DNA of 64,000 nucleotides from assembly GCF_030817215.1 (NCBI RefSeq), contig NZ_JAUSZA010000001.1:512501-576500 (forward strand), read 5' to 3'. The position numbers were made by a program, and so were the translations under genes. The notes below the pieces were generated by a model. That model was not told the DNA's origin and did not search any database. It saw only the letters and a program-made list of their open reading frames with translations. The stretch is from Paenibacillus sp. V4I3. Lineage in GTDB: Bacteria > Bacillota > Bacilli > Paenibacillales > NBRC-103111. Shown piece after piece: positions 41,757-49,399 of the stretch. The first letter of the stretch is position 1; the number at the start of each line of letters is the position of its first letter.

Positions 41757-44536
41757 TGTTTCTTCACCTGCTTTGTCAACCATACCCGCATAAGCGAGAA
41801 AAGTTGATCCATATTCAGCGGCTTGGTGATATAATCGGAAGCGCCGGACTCCAGACATTTCTCTTTCTCACTCTTCATTGCTTTCGCCGTTAGTGCAATG
41901 ATGGGTAAATCGTGCAGCTGCAGCTGACCGCGAATCGCTTTCATCGCATCATAGCCCCCCATGACCGGCATCATAATGTCCATTAACACAAGGTCGTAGT
42001 CGGAATCTGCGGATAAAAGCTCCAGGGCATGCTTGCCATGATCAGCAATCTCAACGGTAACTCCCTTCGTCTCAAGTGCTGTGACAAGCGCGAAAACATT
42101 GCGCGCATCATCGTCTACGAGAAGCACCTTTTTACCATGAAACAATTGCGAATCTGAGCTTATGGGCTCAGCCATTTGCTGCTCTGCTATCAAGACACTA
42201 GGTTCCGTCGAAACTGTTATCGTAGTATCTAGTTTCAATTCCTCGCTAGCTGCTGCAATTTCCCCCCGCGGATGATCGTTTTCTTGGACCTCAGGCTCCG
42301 ATTCACGCGCATTAGGTACATAGAGGGTGAATGTGCTGCCCTTATGAAGCTCGCTTTTCACGACAATGGATCCACCAAGCAAACGCGTAAACTCGCGGCA
42401 TATCGATAAACCGAGTCCTGTTCCGCCGTATTGACGATTCGTTGTACCATCCACCTGCTGGAACGCTTCGAAAATAACCTGCTGTTTGTCGATCGGGATA
42501 CCTATTCCGGTATCTGTAATTGAAATGGCCAGTACGGTTTCTTCCGGATCTCTATGAAGGAGCTCTTTGACTCGAGAAGGATCAGCCAGCGCAATTTTCA
42601 TGGTTACAGAGCCTTGTTCGGTAAATTTAAAAGCGTTAGATAACAAATTCTTCACGATTTGCTGCATGCGTTGGCCATCCGTCAAAATCACATTAGGCAC
42701 ATTCGGTTCCAAAATGACCCCGAAATCCAGCCCCTTCTTATCCGCAACCGGATCAAACATCAGCTTCATTAATTGCGGAATTTCGGTCACGTTGACCTCG
42801 TCCGTCATAATTTCTATTTTACCCGCTTCTACTTTGGATAAATCAAGAATATCGTCAATCAGCGCGAGCAGATCATTGCCTGCAGCATAAACGACACGGG
42901 AATAATCCACAACCTCCGACATTTGCATGTCACCGTTATTTTCCGCAAGCATTTGCGATAAAATCATAATGCTATTAAGCGGTGTTCGCAGCTCATGGGA
43001 CATATTCGCCAGAAAATCGGATTTGTACCGCGAACTCGTCTGAAGCTTAAGCGAGAACTCTTCCAGCTCATCTTTCGCTTTCTTCAATTCTAATGCTTTC
43101 TGCTCCGCGAAATGGTTCTGTTCCTCTAGAAACTCATTCGTCATCCGCAGCTGCTCTTGCTGCATCTGGAGTTCTTCAGACTGTGTCTGCAGCTCTTCCG
43201 ATTGTGCCTGCAGTTCTTCCGTCAACATCTGTGACTCCGAAAGCAGACGCTCTACTTCCATTCGGCTTCGCACACTCGTAATCGCCGTTCCGAATTTCTC
43301 TTGCAGCGAATCGACCAACGTAAGATGCTTCGATTGGAAGGGCTGAAGTGAAGCTAACTCAATAACTGCCTCGGCTTTGCCCTCTACAATGATAGGAGCA
43401 ACCAGTAGGCTTTGAGGTGTGGAGACGCCTAAACCTGACGTTACTTTAATATGGTTCTCCGGGAGATTGTCCATCAGGAAAATCCGCTTATCTACGGCAC
43501 ATTGACCGACTAAGCCTTCCCCTAGTTGAAAGCTAGCAGATGAGGGATCCACCCCGTATGCCGCATATCCTGCAATTTTCACATACCGAGTCTCGCCCCC
43601 AACGTTATTACGGAGGTATACAACACCATAGACGGCATCCAGCATAGGAGCTAGCTTACTCACAAAGGTTTCACTCAATTCAGTGATATCGTTAATCCCC
43701 TGATACAAGGTTGAAACTTCGGTTATATTGGTTTGAATCCAGTTTTGCTTATCTAAGCTTGCCAGCAAATCATTCGTTGCTTCAGCCAACACTCTAATCT
43801 CGTCATTGGTTGTCACTTCGATTCTTGCATCTAGATTTCCTTCAGCAGCTGTAATATCTCGAATTGTCTTAATGACTCTATTGATCGTGCTAGTTATCGA
43901 ATTGGACAAAAATAAAGCCACCAGAACCGCAAAAATGGAAGTAATACCCAAAACGATAAAAAGAACAACTCTAAGATTATAGTTGCTTTTCGCTAGTTGA
44001 TCGACTCTTGCAGCCGTTAACTGCTGTTCAACCCTAAGAAAGGAATCAAACTGCGTGCGCAGCTGATCCATCCATTTTCTTCCTGAATTTTGTTTAAAAA
44101 AATCATTAATGGCTGCTGTATTGTTTTCTTTTTTAAACTTAACAACGTTATCGCTAGCATTCTTGATCCAGTTCTGAATGGTTGGCTTGATCTGCTCTAA
44201 ACTTTTCTGTTGTGCAGGATTATCACTTATTAAAAGATAAAGCTTATTATAATTATCGAGCCATGCTCGGCTGCCGGCCTCATAGGGATCCAGGTACTGC
44301 TCATCCCCTGTAATGACGTAGCCTCGCATCCCCGTTTCCATATCGATCATATTTTTCTGTATACCATTAAGGAGGTCTCGCACTTCAATATCATGCGTGG
44401 ATATATAGTCTACTTCCTTCTGAAGAGAAGTTATTCGATCACTCACAACTAAGAGGGCAGCCCCTAAACATAGAATAATACAGACATATCCTAGCGTAAT
44501 TTTCGCCTTTATGTTGACAGGAATAGATTTAAACAT
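41753..44536 (-). CDS. CHASE3-HAMP-GAF hybrid histidine kinase with receiver domain
   Basis: The 927-residue protein has a membrane helix (about 10-30), a CHASE3 sensor (about 40-180), a second helix (about 190-210), HAMP, then a GAF domain (about 290-440). A coiled coil follows with the repeated pattern ELQAQSEELQTQSEELQMQQ, then HisKA with the phospho-His in NMSHELRTPLN, and an HATPase with DTGIGIP and GGTGLGLSIC. The C-terminal receiver has Asp in LVLMDIMMPV. The QSEEL coiled coil is seen in GAF-linked phosphorelay kinases of the stress and MCP-like classes. It is translationally coupled to the CheR gene. The next step of the relay is not obvious; the receiver-PP2C protein at 53234 is one candidate. 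Confidence 0.92.
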   Translation of the reverse strand: MFKSIPVNIKAKITLGYVCIILCLGAALLVVSDRITSLQKEVDYISTHDIEVRDLLNGIQKNMIDMETGMRGYVITGDEQYLDPYEAGSRAWLDNYNKLYLLISDNPAQQKSLEQIKPTIQNWIKNASDNVVKFKKENNTAAINDFFKQNSGRKWMDQLRTQFDSFLRVEQQLTAARVDQLAKSNYNLRVVLFIVLGITSIFAVLVALFLSNSITSTINRVIKTIRDITAAEGNLDARIEVTTNDEIRVLAEATNDLLASLDKQNWIQTNITEVSTLYQGINDITELSETFVSKLAPMLDAVYGVVYLRNNVGGETRYVKIAGYAAYGVDPSSASFQLGEGLVGQCAVDKRIFLMDNLPENHIKVTSGLGVSTPQSLLVAPIIVEGKAEAVIELASLQPFQSKHLTLVDSLQEKFGTAITSVRSRMEVERLLSESQMLTEELQAQSEELQTQSEELQMQQEQLRMTNEFLEEQNHFAEQKALELKKAKDELEEFSLKLQTSSRYKSDFLANMSHELRTPLNSIMILSQMLAENNGDMQMSEVVDYSRVVYAAGNDLLALIDDILDLSKVEAGKIEIMTDEVNVTEIPQLMKLMFDPVADKKGLDFGVILEPNVPNVILTDGQRMQQIVKNLLSNAFKFTEQGSVTMKIALADPSRVKELLHRDPEETVLAISITDTGIGIPIDKQQVIFEAFQQVDGTTNRQYGGTGLGLSICREFTRLLGGSIVVKSELHKGSTFTLYVPNARESEPEVQENDHPRGEIAAASEELKLDTTITVSTEPSVLIAEQQMAEPISSDSQLFHGKKVLLVDDDARNVFALVTALETKGVTVEIADHGKHALELLSADSDYDLVLMDIMMPVMGGYDAMKAIRGQLQLHDLPIIALTAKAMKSEKEKCLESGASDYITKPLNMDQLFSLMRVWLTKQVKKH

Positions 44537-44636
44537 GTTTGCCTCCTAGTACAGTTCGTAGAGAATGTTATGTTAACATTCTACTATTCTCACTATACCA
44601 CATTAAGAGAGCTAGAGAGATAGTTTGAGCCTGCTT

Positions 44637-45446
44637 CTATAATTGATCAAGCAACTGATCGAGCTCCAGATCGGATTCCGGATAAGCTAAATTCATGCTT
44701 TCCAACGCTTCTACAGCAATTTGCAGAACGGCCCAATCCCGGTACCAGCGATGATTAGCAGGCACGATATACCACGGAGCAGAAGCCGAGCTGCACTGCT
44801 TGAACACATCTTCATAAGCCTTCTGGTATTCATCCCAGGATTCTCGCTCCACGAGATCATTCTTGTCGAATTTCCAACGTTTGGTTGGATCCGTTAGCCG
44901 ATTCCGCAGCTTTGCAAGTTGGAAATCCTTGGAGATATGCAGGAAAATCTTAACGATTTTCACACCGCTGCTCTCCAACAATTTCTCAAATCGGTTAATG
45001 TGCTTGAATCGTTTCTTCACTTCTGAATCGTTAATCGAGTTGTGTACTCGGGTTATCAGTACATCCTCATAATAAGACCGAATGAAGGCCCCGATCATTC
45101 CTTTTGCAGGCACAACCTTATGAGCGCGCCACAAAAAATCATGAGCGGCTTCCTCTTCGGTAGGCGTTCTGAAGCTGCTTGCTTGAAAGCCCTGTGGATG
45201 CAGTCTTCCGAGCGCACGCTTAACGACGCCGTCTTTGCCGCTGCAATCCATGCCCTGAATCACAAAAAGAACAGACTGCTTCTTCTCGGCGTACAGGATA
45301 TTTTGCAAGGTTTCTAATCGTTCACTCAGACGCTCTATATTGGGTTCGGCCTCTTCCCGATCGTGAAGGGCTCCGGTTTCATTAGGATCAATGCTTTCTA
45401 AGCGTACTTTCTTCCCGTATTCCAATTGTAAATGGTTGCCCTGCAT
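44637..45446 (-). CDS. ppk2: Polyphosphate kinase 2 family protein
   Basis: The 269-residue protein has Walker A-type GMDCSGKDG, the PPK2 signature LHPQGFQASSFRTPTEEEAA, HDFLWRAHKVVP, and a lid region with RSYYEDVLITRVHN and a C-terminal YIVPANHRWYRDWAVL. PPK2 enzymes use polyphosphate to phosphorylate nucleotides, the class being set by residues I cannot resolve by eye. It starts 3 bases after the sigma factor stop, so it is co-transcribed with rsbV-rsbW-sigma, an uncommon partnership. Its ribosome site, AAGGAGG, lies in the last codons of the sigma gene. Confidence 0.92.
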   Translation of the reverse strand: MQGNHLQLEYGKKVRLESIDPNETGALHDREEAEPNIERLSERLETLQNILYAEKKQSVLFVIQGMDCSGKDGVVKRALGRLHPQGFQASSFRTPTEEEAAHDFLWRAHKVVPAKGMIGAFIRSYYEDVLITRVHNSINDSEVKKRFKHINRFEKLLESSGVKIVKIFLHISKDFQLAKLRNRLTDPTKRWKFDKNDLVERESWDEYQKAYEDVFKQCSSASAPWYIVPANHRWYRDWAVLQIAVEALESMNLAYPESDLELDQLLDQL

Positions 45447-45449
45447 CGT

Positions 45450-46226
45450 CTAGCCTCCTTGCTTGCTCTGGGTTAAGACGGTCTTCAGCTTATCAATCGC
45501 CCGCTTTTGAATCCGGGATACACTCATCTGAGAAATCCCTAATTGGTCAGCAATGTACCGTTGCGATTGTCCTTCATGATAAATAAGACCAATAACCGTA
45601 CGTTCTTCCTCTTTCAAACTAGTCATCGCCTCTTCAAGATCCATGCGTCTCTCGAGGGTTTGATAGTCATCCGATGGACCAGCGATCATATCGCCAATCG
45701 TCGCACTATCCCCATCACTCGTGAGCGGAGTATCCAGCGAAGTATAATTATAATAATCACGGCCTGCCAGAATCTCAATCGTTTCTTCCGGACTGAGCTC
45801 TAAATAAGCCGCAATCTCATCGATACTCGGCGAACGTTCCAACTTCACAGTCAGTTCATCCAGGGCACGCTGGACAAGCGAACCTTTCTCCTTAATTCGT
45901 CTTGGAACCTGTATGTACCATGACTTGTCTCGTAAATAATTTTTCAGGTGACCAATTAAGCTTTTCATTGCATAGGCTTCAAACGGAATCTCCATGGTGC
46001 TGTCATACTGTACAAAAAGCCGCAGCATCGACATCTGTCCGACTTGAAATAAATCCTCATATAAATCAGGACGGCTCCGAGACATCTTGCCTACTGCCAT
46101 ACGAACAATGGGTTCATAGTGCAGCAGCAGCGCCGTAGCCGTCTCTTGACATGCAGTTTCCTTATAAATCTTCATTTTCGAATACATTTCATATAACGGT
46201 TTCGAGGATGATGCGTTCGCATTCAT
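45450..46226 (-). CDS. sigB: SigmaB/SigmaF-type stress sigma factor
   Basis: The 258-residue sigma-70 family protein has region 2 (LYEDLFQVGQMSMLRLFVQY), region 3 (VPRRIKEKGSLVQRALDEL) and region 4 with the helix-turn-helix YIADQLGISQMSVSRIQKRA. This is the B/F/G sporulation/stress type rather than an ECF factor. RsbW and RsbV genes lie directly upstream in ATGA overlaps, the classic rsbV-rsbW-sigB order. SigmaB rather than sigmaF is favoured by the neighbouring dps and stress genes and by sigmaB-like promoters; spoIIA genes are not present. Orthology to B. subtilis sigB is not proved. Confidence 0.88.
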   Translation of the reverse strand: MNANASSSKPLYEMYSKMKIYKETACQETATALLLHYEPIVRMAVGKMSRSRPDLYEDLFQVGQMSMLRLFVQYDSTMEIPFEAYAMKSLIGHLKNYLRDKSWYIQVPRRIKEKGSLVQRALDELTVKLERSPSIDEIAAYLELSPEETIEILAGRDYYNYTSLDTPLTSDGDSATIGDMIAGPSDDYQTLERRMDLEEAMTSLKEEERTVIGLIYHEGQSQRYIADQLGISQMSVSRIQKRAIDKLKTVLTQSKQGG

Positions 46227-46681
46227 ACCATTTCCTCTTTTCTATTCAGCTGGCCTGCCAGTTGCTTTGTCAGAATAACCTCGGTTCCTTTACCGCTATG
46301 CGTCAGTACTTGTACATCATCCATTAAAGCTTGCATCAGGAACAGACCTAATCCCCCCACTGTCGCTTCACTAATGGATTTATGATGCAGCGAGGATGCT
46401 TCAGCATCTGTTTGAACGTAATTAAAGCTATTGCCTTCATCCTTCACAGAAATTCGCAAATTGCCGCTGCTGTGCTCAAATTGAACCTCCACGGTTCCTG
46501 ATTGATCATGAGAATAAGCATGCAGGATCGCATTATTACAAGCTTCTGCTACAGCAACCTTCATGTCTTCAATATCTTCGAAGGAAAAGCCCGCTTTGGT
46601 GGCAACGCCATATAAAGTAAGTCGGACAATATCTAGATATTCCGCCTTTGCCGGTATCGTAAGGCCAATGTATGGGCTCAT
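46223..46681 (-). CDS. rsbW: Anti-sigma factor serine kinase, RsbW type
   Basis: The 152-residue GHKL-fold kinase has an N-box with EDMKVAVAEACNNAILHAY and a G-box VGGLGLFLMQALMDDV. RsbW binds the sigma factor and, with ATP, phosphorylates RsbV on the Ser. The gene overlaps the next (sigma) and previous (rsbV) genes by 4 bases each, which keeps amounts matched. It closely resembles the second copy at 48505-48939, including the opening LTIPAKAEYLDIVRLTLYGV. Confidence 0.9.
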   Translation of the reverse strand: MSPYIGLTIPAKAEYLDIVRLTLYGVATKAGFSFEDIEDMKVAVAEACNNAILHAYSHDQSGTVEVQFEHSSGNLRISVKDEGNSFNYVQTDAEASSLHHKSISEATVGGLGLFLMQALMDDVQVLTHSGKGTEVILTKQLAGQLNRKEEMV

Positions 46682-47049
46682 ATGATTTCTTCTTTCCTTT
46701 CTGTTACACCTTTGTTTTGACTTTGATCTTCACGATCTACCAAATAGCGGGCAATGCCAGTTAGCTCGAATAATCGCTGGATTTTGGCAGGAATGTGATG
46801 TATACGGAAGGCTGCCTTCATTGCAGCTCTCACTTTAAGCACGGAGACAATCATACCAATTCCGGTACTGTCAATATAACGCAACTCTTTTAAATCCAAC
46901 GTTAGAATCTCATTTCCTTTATGAACGACCGAGTCAAGCGCGGTGGCCAGCTCCGATGCAGCAGATAAATCAAGTTCTCCACTTAAGTATATGATATTTT
47001 CTTTCCCATTCGATTGTTTGTAAACAGTAAATTTACGTATAGCGTTCAC
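46678..47049 (-). CDS. rsbV: Anti-anti-sigma factor, RsbV type
   Basis: The 123-residue STAS-domain protein has ELDLSAASELATAL and the phosphorylation-site segment DLKELRYIDSTGIGMIVSVL, with Ser in the conserved DSTG. Unphosphorylated RsbV takes RsbW away from the sigma factor. Its stop overlaps the rsbW start as ATGA. It lies 14 bases after the small gene at 47064 and is therefore the second gene of the unit. Confidence 0.9.
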   Translation of the reverse strand: MNAIRKFTVYKQSNGKENIIYLSGELDLSAASELATALDSVVHKGNEILTLDLKELRYIDSTGIGMIVSVLKVRAAMKAAFRIHHIPAKIQRLFELTGIARYLVDREDQSQNKGVTERKEEII

Positions 47050-47063
47050 AAGATGACCCCTCT

Positions 47064-47261
47064 CTATTTCGTAACACCGGCTTGCGGTGATTTCTTGGCT
47101 TTCATTTTTTGCAACATTTCATATGAGATGGCAGCTCCTTGCAAGATCGTCTTCCATTTTGTACTAAGAGGCTGAGTTTGTTGGGTTATATTCGTTTGTT
47201 TAACGGCAGAGATTAAGCTCGTGGCTGATTGTTTCACCGACGATGTTAACTCGTGAATCAC
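47064..47261 (-). CDS. Small helical protein at the head of the sigma operon
   Basis: This 65-residue protein is not recognised. It is Ser/Thr/Lys-rich, with helical LTSSVKQSATSLISAVKQT and a C-terminal basic tail. GTG 47261 is the only usual start, with AGG nearby. The frame is open for 18 further codons, ending in TAA at 47316-47318, but there is no usual start among them. The only G-run upstream is the -10 of the operon promoter. It could help control the partner-switch. Confidence 0.55.
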   Translation of the reverse strand: MIHELTSSVKQSATSLISAVKQTNITQQTQPLSTKWKTILQGAAISYEMLQKMKAKKSPQAGVTK

Positions 47262-47315
47262 TTGTCCTACATCGTTAACCGAGCTGAACAGATGATTAAG
47301 CTTCGATCTTATTGT

Positions 47316-47341
47316 TTACCCCCGTTCTTGGCATCTGAAAC
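47316..47341 (-). promoter_or_regulatory. SigmaB-type promoter of the rsbV-rsbW-sigB-ppk2 operon
   Basis: On the minus strand GTTTCA (47341-47336), 14 bases, GGGTAA (47321-47316). It fits sigmaB consensus GTTTAA-N13/15-GGGTAT, and self-activation of sigB operons through such a promoter is known. Confidence 0.7.
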
Positions 47342-47377
47342 AATGTATGCAGAAAATTTCGATTTACTTTTCATTCT

Positions 47378-47403
47378 GTTTCAAACGGAATATGGCAGGG
47401 TAC
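47378..47403 (+). promoter_or_regulatory. SigmaB-type promoter of dps
   Basis: GTTTCA (47378-47383), 14 bases, GGGTAC (47398-47403), in front of dps on the opposite strand to the sigma operon promoter. In B. subtilis dps is sigmaB dependent. Confidence 0.7.
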
Positions 47404-47448
47404 TTATACGTATGCACAATCATACTAATTAAGTGGAGGGATTTCACA

Positions 47449-47907
47449 ATGGCCAAATCAGCAACGAAAGCAAGTCCGATTACAGAGATTCTTGACAAGC
47501 AGGTCGCTAATTTTTCGATTCTTTATATGAAGCTGCATAACTACCATTGGTATGTGAAAGGCGAGAATTTCTTTACCCTACATATCAAATTCGAAGAATT
47601 ATATACAGAGGCTGCCTTGCATCTTGACGTTATCGCAGAGAGAATGCTATCTCTTCGCACCATTCCGACGGCAACTTTACAGGAACATTTGGCCATAGCA
47701 TCCATTAAGGAAGCTAAGAATGAGGAGACTGCTGAGCAAATGGTGAAGCAGCTGGTCAGTGACTTCACCCGCATTTGCTCGGAGCTGACAGAGGGAATTG
47801 AGCTTGCTGAAGAGCAAAAAGATCAACCGACAGCCGATCTGCTCATCGGGATTCGCTCGTCGCTTGAGAAGCACAGCTGGATGCTGGATGCGTACCTTGG
47901 CAAATAA
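47449..47907 (+). CDS. dps: Dps-family mini-ferritin
   Basis: The 152-residue protein has the Dps ferroxidase signature: LHNYHWYVKG, then FFTLHIKFEELY and the Asp/Glu in HLDVIAERML. It forms a 12-mer that stores iron and protects DNA from peroxide. The frame is open from 47347, but ATG 47449 with GGAGGG before it gives the standard start. It is transcribed away from the sigma operon from its own sigmaB-like promoter. Confidence 0.92.
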   Translation: MAKSATKASPITEILDKQVANFSILYMKLHNYHWYVKGENFFTLHIKFEELYTEAALHLDVIAERMLSLRTIPTATLQEHLAIASIKEAKNEETAEQMVKQLVSDFTRICSELTEGIELAEEQKDQPTADLLIGIRSSLEKHSWMLDAYLGK

Positions 47908-48504
47908 AACACACCGACTTATGTCGTCCTTTGCCGAGCATGTGTAGCGGTTGATGCAGCCAAGTTATGCCGCCTAAAAGGTATTGTTCTTCAGTCGCTT
48001 ATTTAGAGTTTACATGCTGTACTTGGTACAACAATAGGCTTCCTTTACATGTTGCTTTGTATAACAATAGGCAAGCCAACCCGTTTGCATGTTTATACTT
48101 TGTGCACTATAGGCAGCCAACTCGCGCACTTGTTGTACTTTGTACAACAATAAGCAAGCTAATCCACGTTTTCCACGCGAATGTTGCAGAAAATACAACA
48201 ATTCCTGCCTAAAGTAGCTCTATAGCCTCCAAAAGGGCTAAATTGTTGTATAGCATACAACATCCTGAGCTTTTTAAAGATGAAATCAAGGGAATTGTTG
48301 TACTCTCTGTACAACTTTGCCTTGCTAATAATCCATTTTCCCAAGAACCAGAAAACAAAAATCTAGGAGAACATAGTCTCTTACTAGGAGATTATTGATG
48401 TATCCTACAACCTCACTTAGCAAAAATCCCTAGCAAACCATCCTAAAAAGGGCAAGCTTCGCTTACCCCTAATCCACAAAAAACCACGAACTGGCGGCTT
48501 CCCG
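47908..48504. other. Intergenic region with degenerate repeats, 597 bases
   Basis: No gene is visible. It contains a degenerate tandem repeat (48009-48168), three more dyads of the GTTGTA/TACAAC type up to 48321, and a hairpin near 48449-48467. The right end holds a terminator. Confidence 0.6.
48009..48168. repeat. Degenerate tandem repeat of about 40 bases, four units
   Basis: Units start at 48009, 48044, 48084 and 48125. They share TTTACATG, then TTGTACTTTGTACAAC, then AATAGGCAAGCCAA in changing form. Each contains an inverted GTAC..GTAC core. Related dyads lie at 48181, 48241 and 48292. Confidence 0.65.
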
Positions 48505-48521
48505 TCAATCCGTGGTTTTTT
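48478..48521. terminator. Terminator at the end of the second rsbW gene
   Basis: AAAAAACCACG pairs with CGTGGTTTTTT around GGCGG/CCGTC. It contains the rsbW stop codon. Confidence 0.8.
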
Positions 48522-48939
48522 GTTGGACGTATTTAACGAGCGTGACTTCGGTTCCTCGGTCTGTGTTCACGATAACTTCATCCATCAGCGCTTGCATGAG
48601 ATAAATGCCAAGGCCTCCAGACTGTAATTCGCTGGGCGAAGCTCCGGACAAAGGCACCGTATGCTCGGGGCGTTCATGGTAATTAAAGCCTGTGCCATCA
48701 TCTTTCACTTTCACAGTCAATCTGTCGTCTCCGGGCTCATAGCTAATTTCAATTTGCCCGCTGCCACTCTGCGGTTCCCCGTGAAGTACAGCATTGTTGC
48801 AAGCCTCCGAAACCGCTACCTTCATATCCTCGATATCTTCATAAGAGAAACCTAACTTGGTAGCAACCCCATAGAGACTGAGTCTTACGATATCCAAGTA
48901 TTCCGCTGCCGCGGGTATTTGTAAACGAATGACATTCAT
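48505..48939 (-). CDS. Second RsbW-like anti-sigma serine kinase
   Basis: The 144-residue GHKL-type protein has EDMKVAVSEACNNAVLHG and GGLGIYLMQALMDEV. It is the paralogue of rsbW at 46223. There is no sigma gene after it; instead it is the last gene of its pair, ending in a terminator. It overlaps the upstream RsbV-like gene as ATGA. It may regulate the same sigma factor, a different target or a separate partner-switch output. Confidence 0.88.
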   Translation of the reverse strand: MNVIRLQIPAAAEYLDIVRLSLYGVATKLGFSYEDIEDMKVAVSEACNNAVLHGEPQSGSGQIEISYEPGDDRLTVKVKDDGTGFNYHERPEHTVPLSGASPSELQSGGLGIYLMQALMDEVIVNTDRGTEVTLVKYVQQKTTD

Positions 48940-49268
48940 GCGCTTCCTTCGATCCCTTCGTTCAAGAATCCTGAGATTCCCGTAAGATCAAACAGCCGCT
49001 TAATCCCAGCCGGGATATTACTAACCGTGAAAGGCGCTTTCAACTCATCTCGAATTTTCAAGGCCGAGACCACAATACCAATCCCCGTGCTATCAATATA
49101 CCTCAACTGCCCCACATCGAGGATTAACGCCTTATCCACCCGATGAACAACGGCTTCGAGCGCATGACGGAACGTTAAGGCCGCAGCCAAATCGAGCTCC
49201 CCACTGATACGAAGCTGTATAGATTTCTCCAATTCTTCTTGATCAACTTGGAACTTCTCTGCTGACAT
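48936..49268 (-). CDS. Second RsbV-like STAS protein
   Basis: The 110-residue protein has LDLAAALTFRHALEAVVH and DVGQLRYIDSTGIGIVVSAL, with an intact phospho-Ser site. It is related to the first RsbV. ATG 49268 is preferred over GTG 49277 because AAGGGAG lies 8 bases before it. Its position near, but apart from, the first rsbV suggests duplication of the rsbV-rsbW pair without the sigma factor. Confidence 0.88.
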   Translation of the reverse strand: MSAEKFQVDQEELEKSIQLRISGELDLAAALTFRHALEAVVHRVDKALILDVGQLRYIDSTGIGIVVSALKIRDELKAPFTVSNIPAGIKRLFDLTGISGFLNEGIEGSA

Positions 49269-49399
49269 TAGCCACACTCCCTTACGTTATTTCTTTCTCT
49301 AAATAGTAACAAGCCTCTACCTTTTACACAAGCTTTGCCTAAAATAGGAAGATCTCCCGCACATGCCTTCAAGCAGACCATAGAGGCCAGCTGCAAACA

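Noticed and set aside
45450..47049. Reading the rsbV-rsbW-sigma unit as the sporulation spoIIA operon
   Set aside because: The order is the same, but sigmaB-like promoters, neighbouring dps and stress genes, and ppk2 behind the sigma factor fit a stress operon better.
47317..47324. G-run taken as a ribosome site for a longer version of the 65-residue gene
   Set aside because: It overlaps the -10 element of a good sigmaB-type promoter, and the following frame has only ATA, not a usual start.
48009..48168. Possible CRISPR array
   Set aside because: Units are degenerate and contiguous, without constant repeats and variable spacers, and no cas genes are present.
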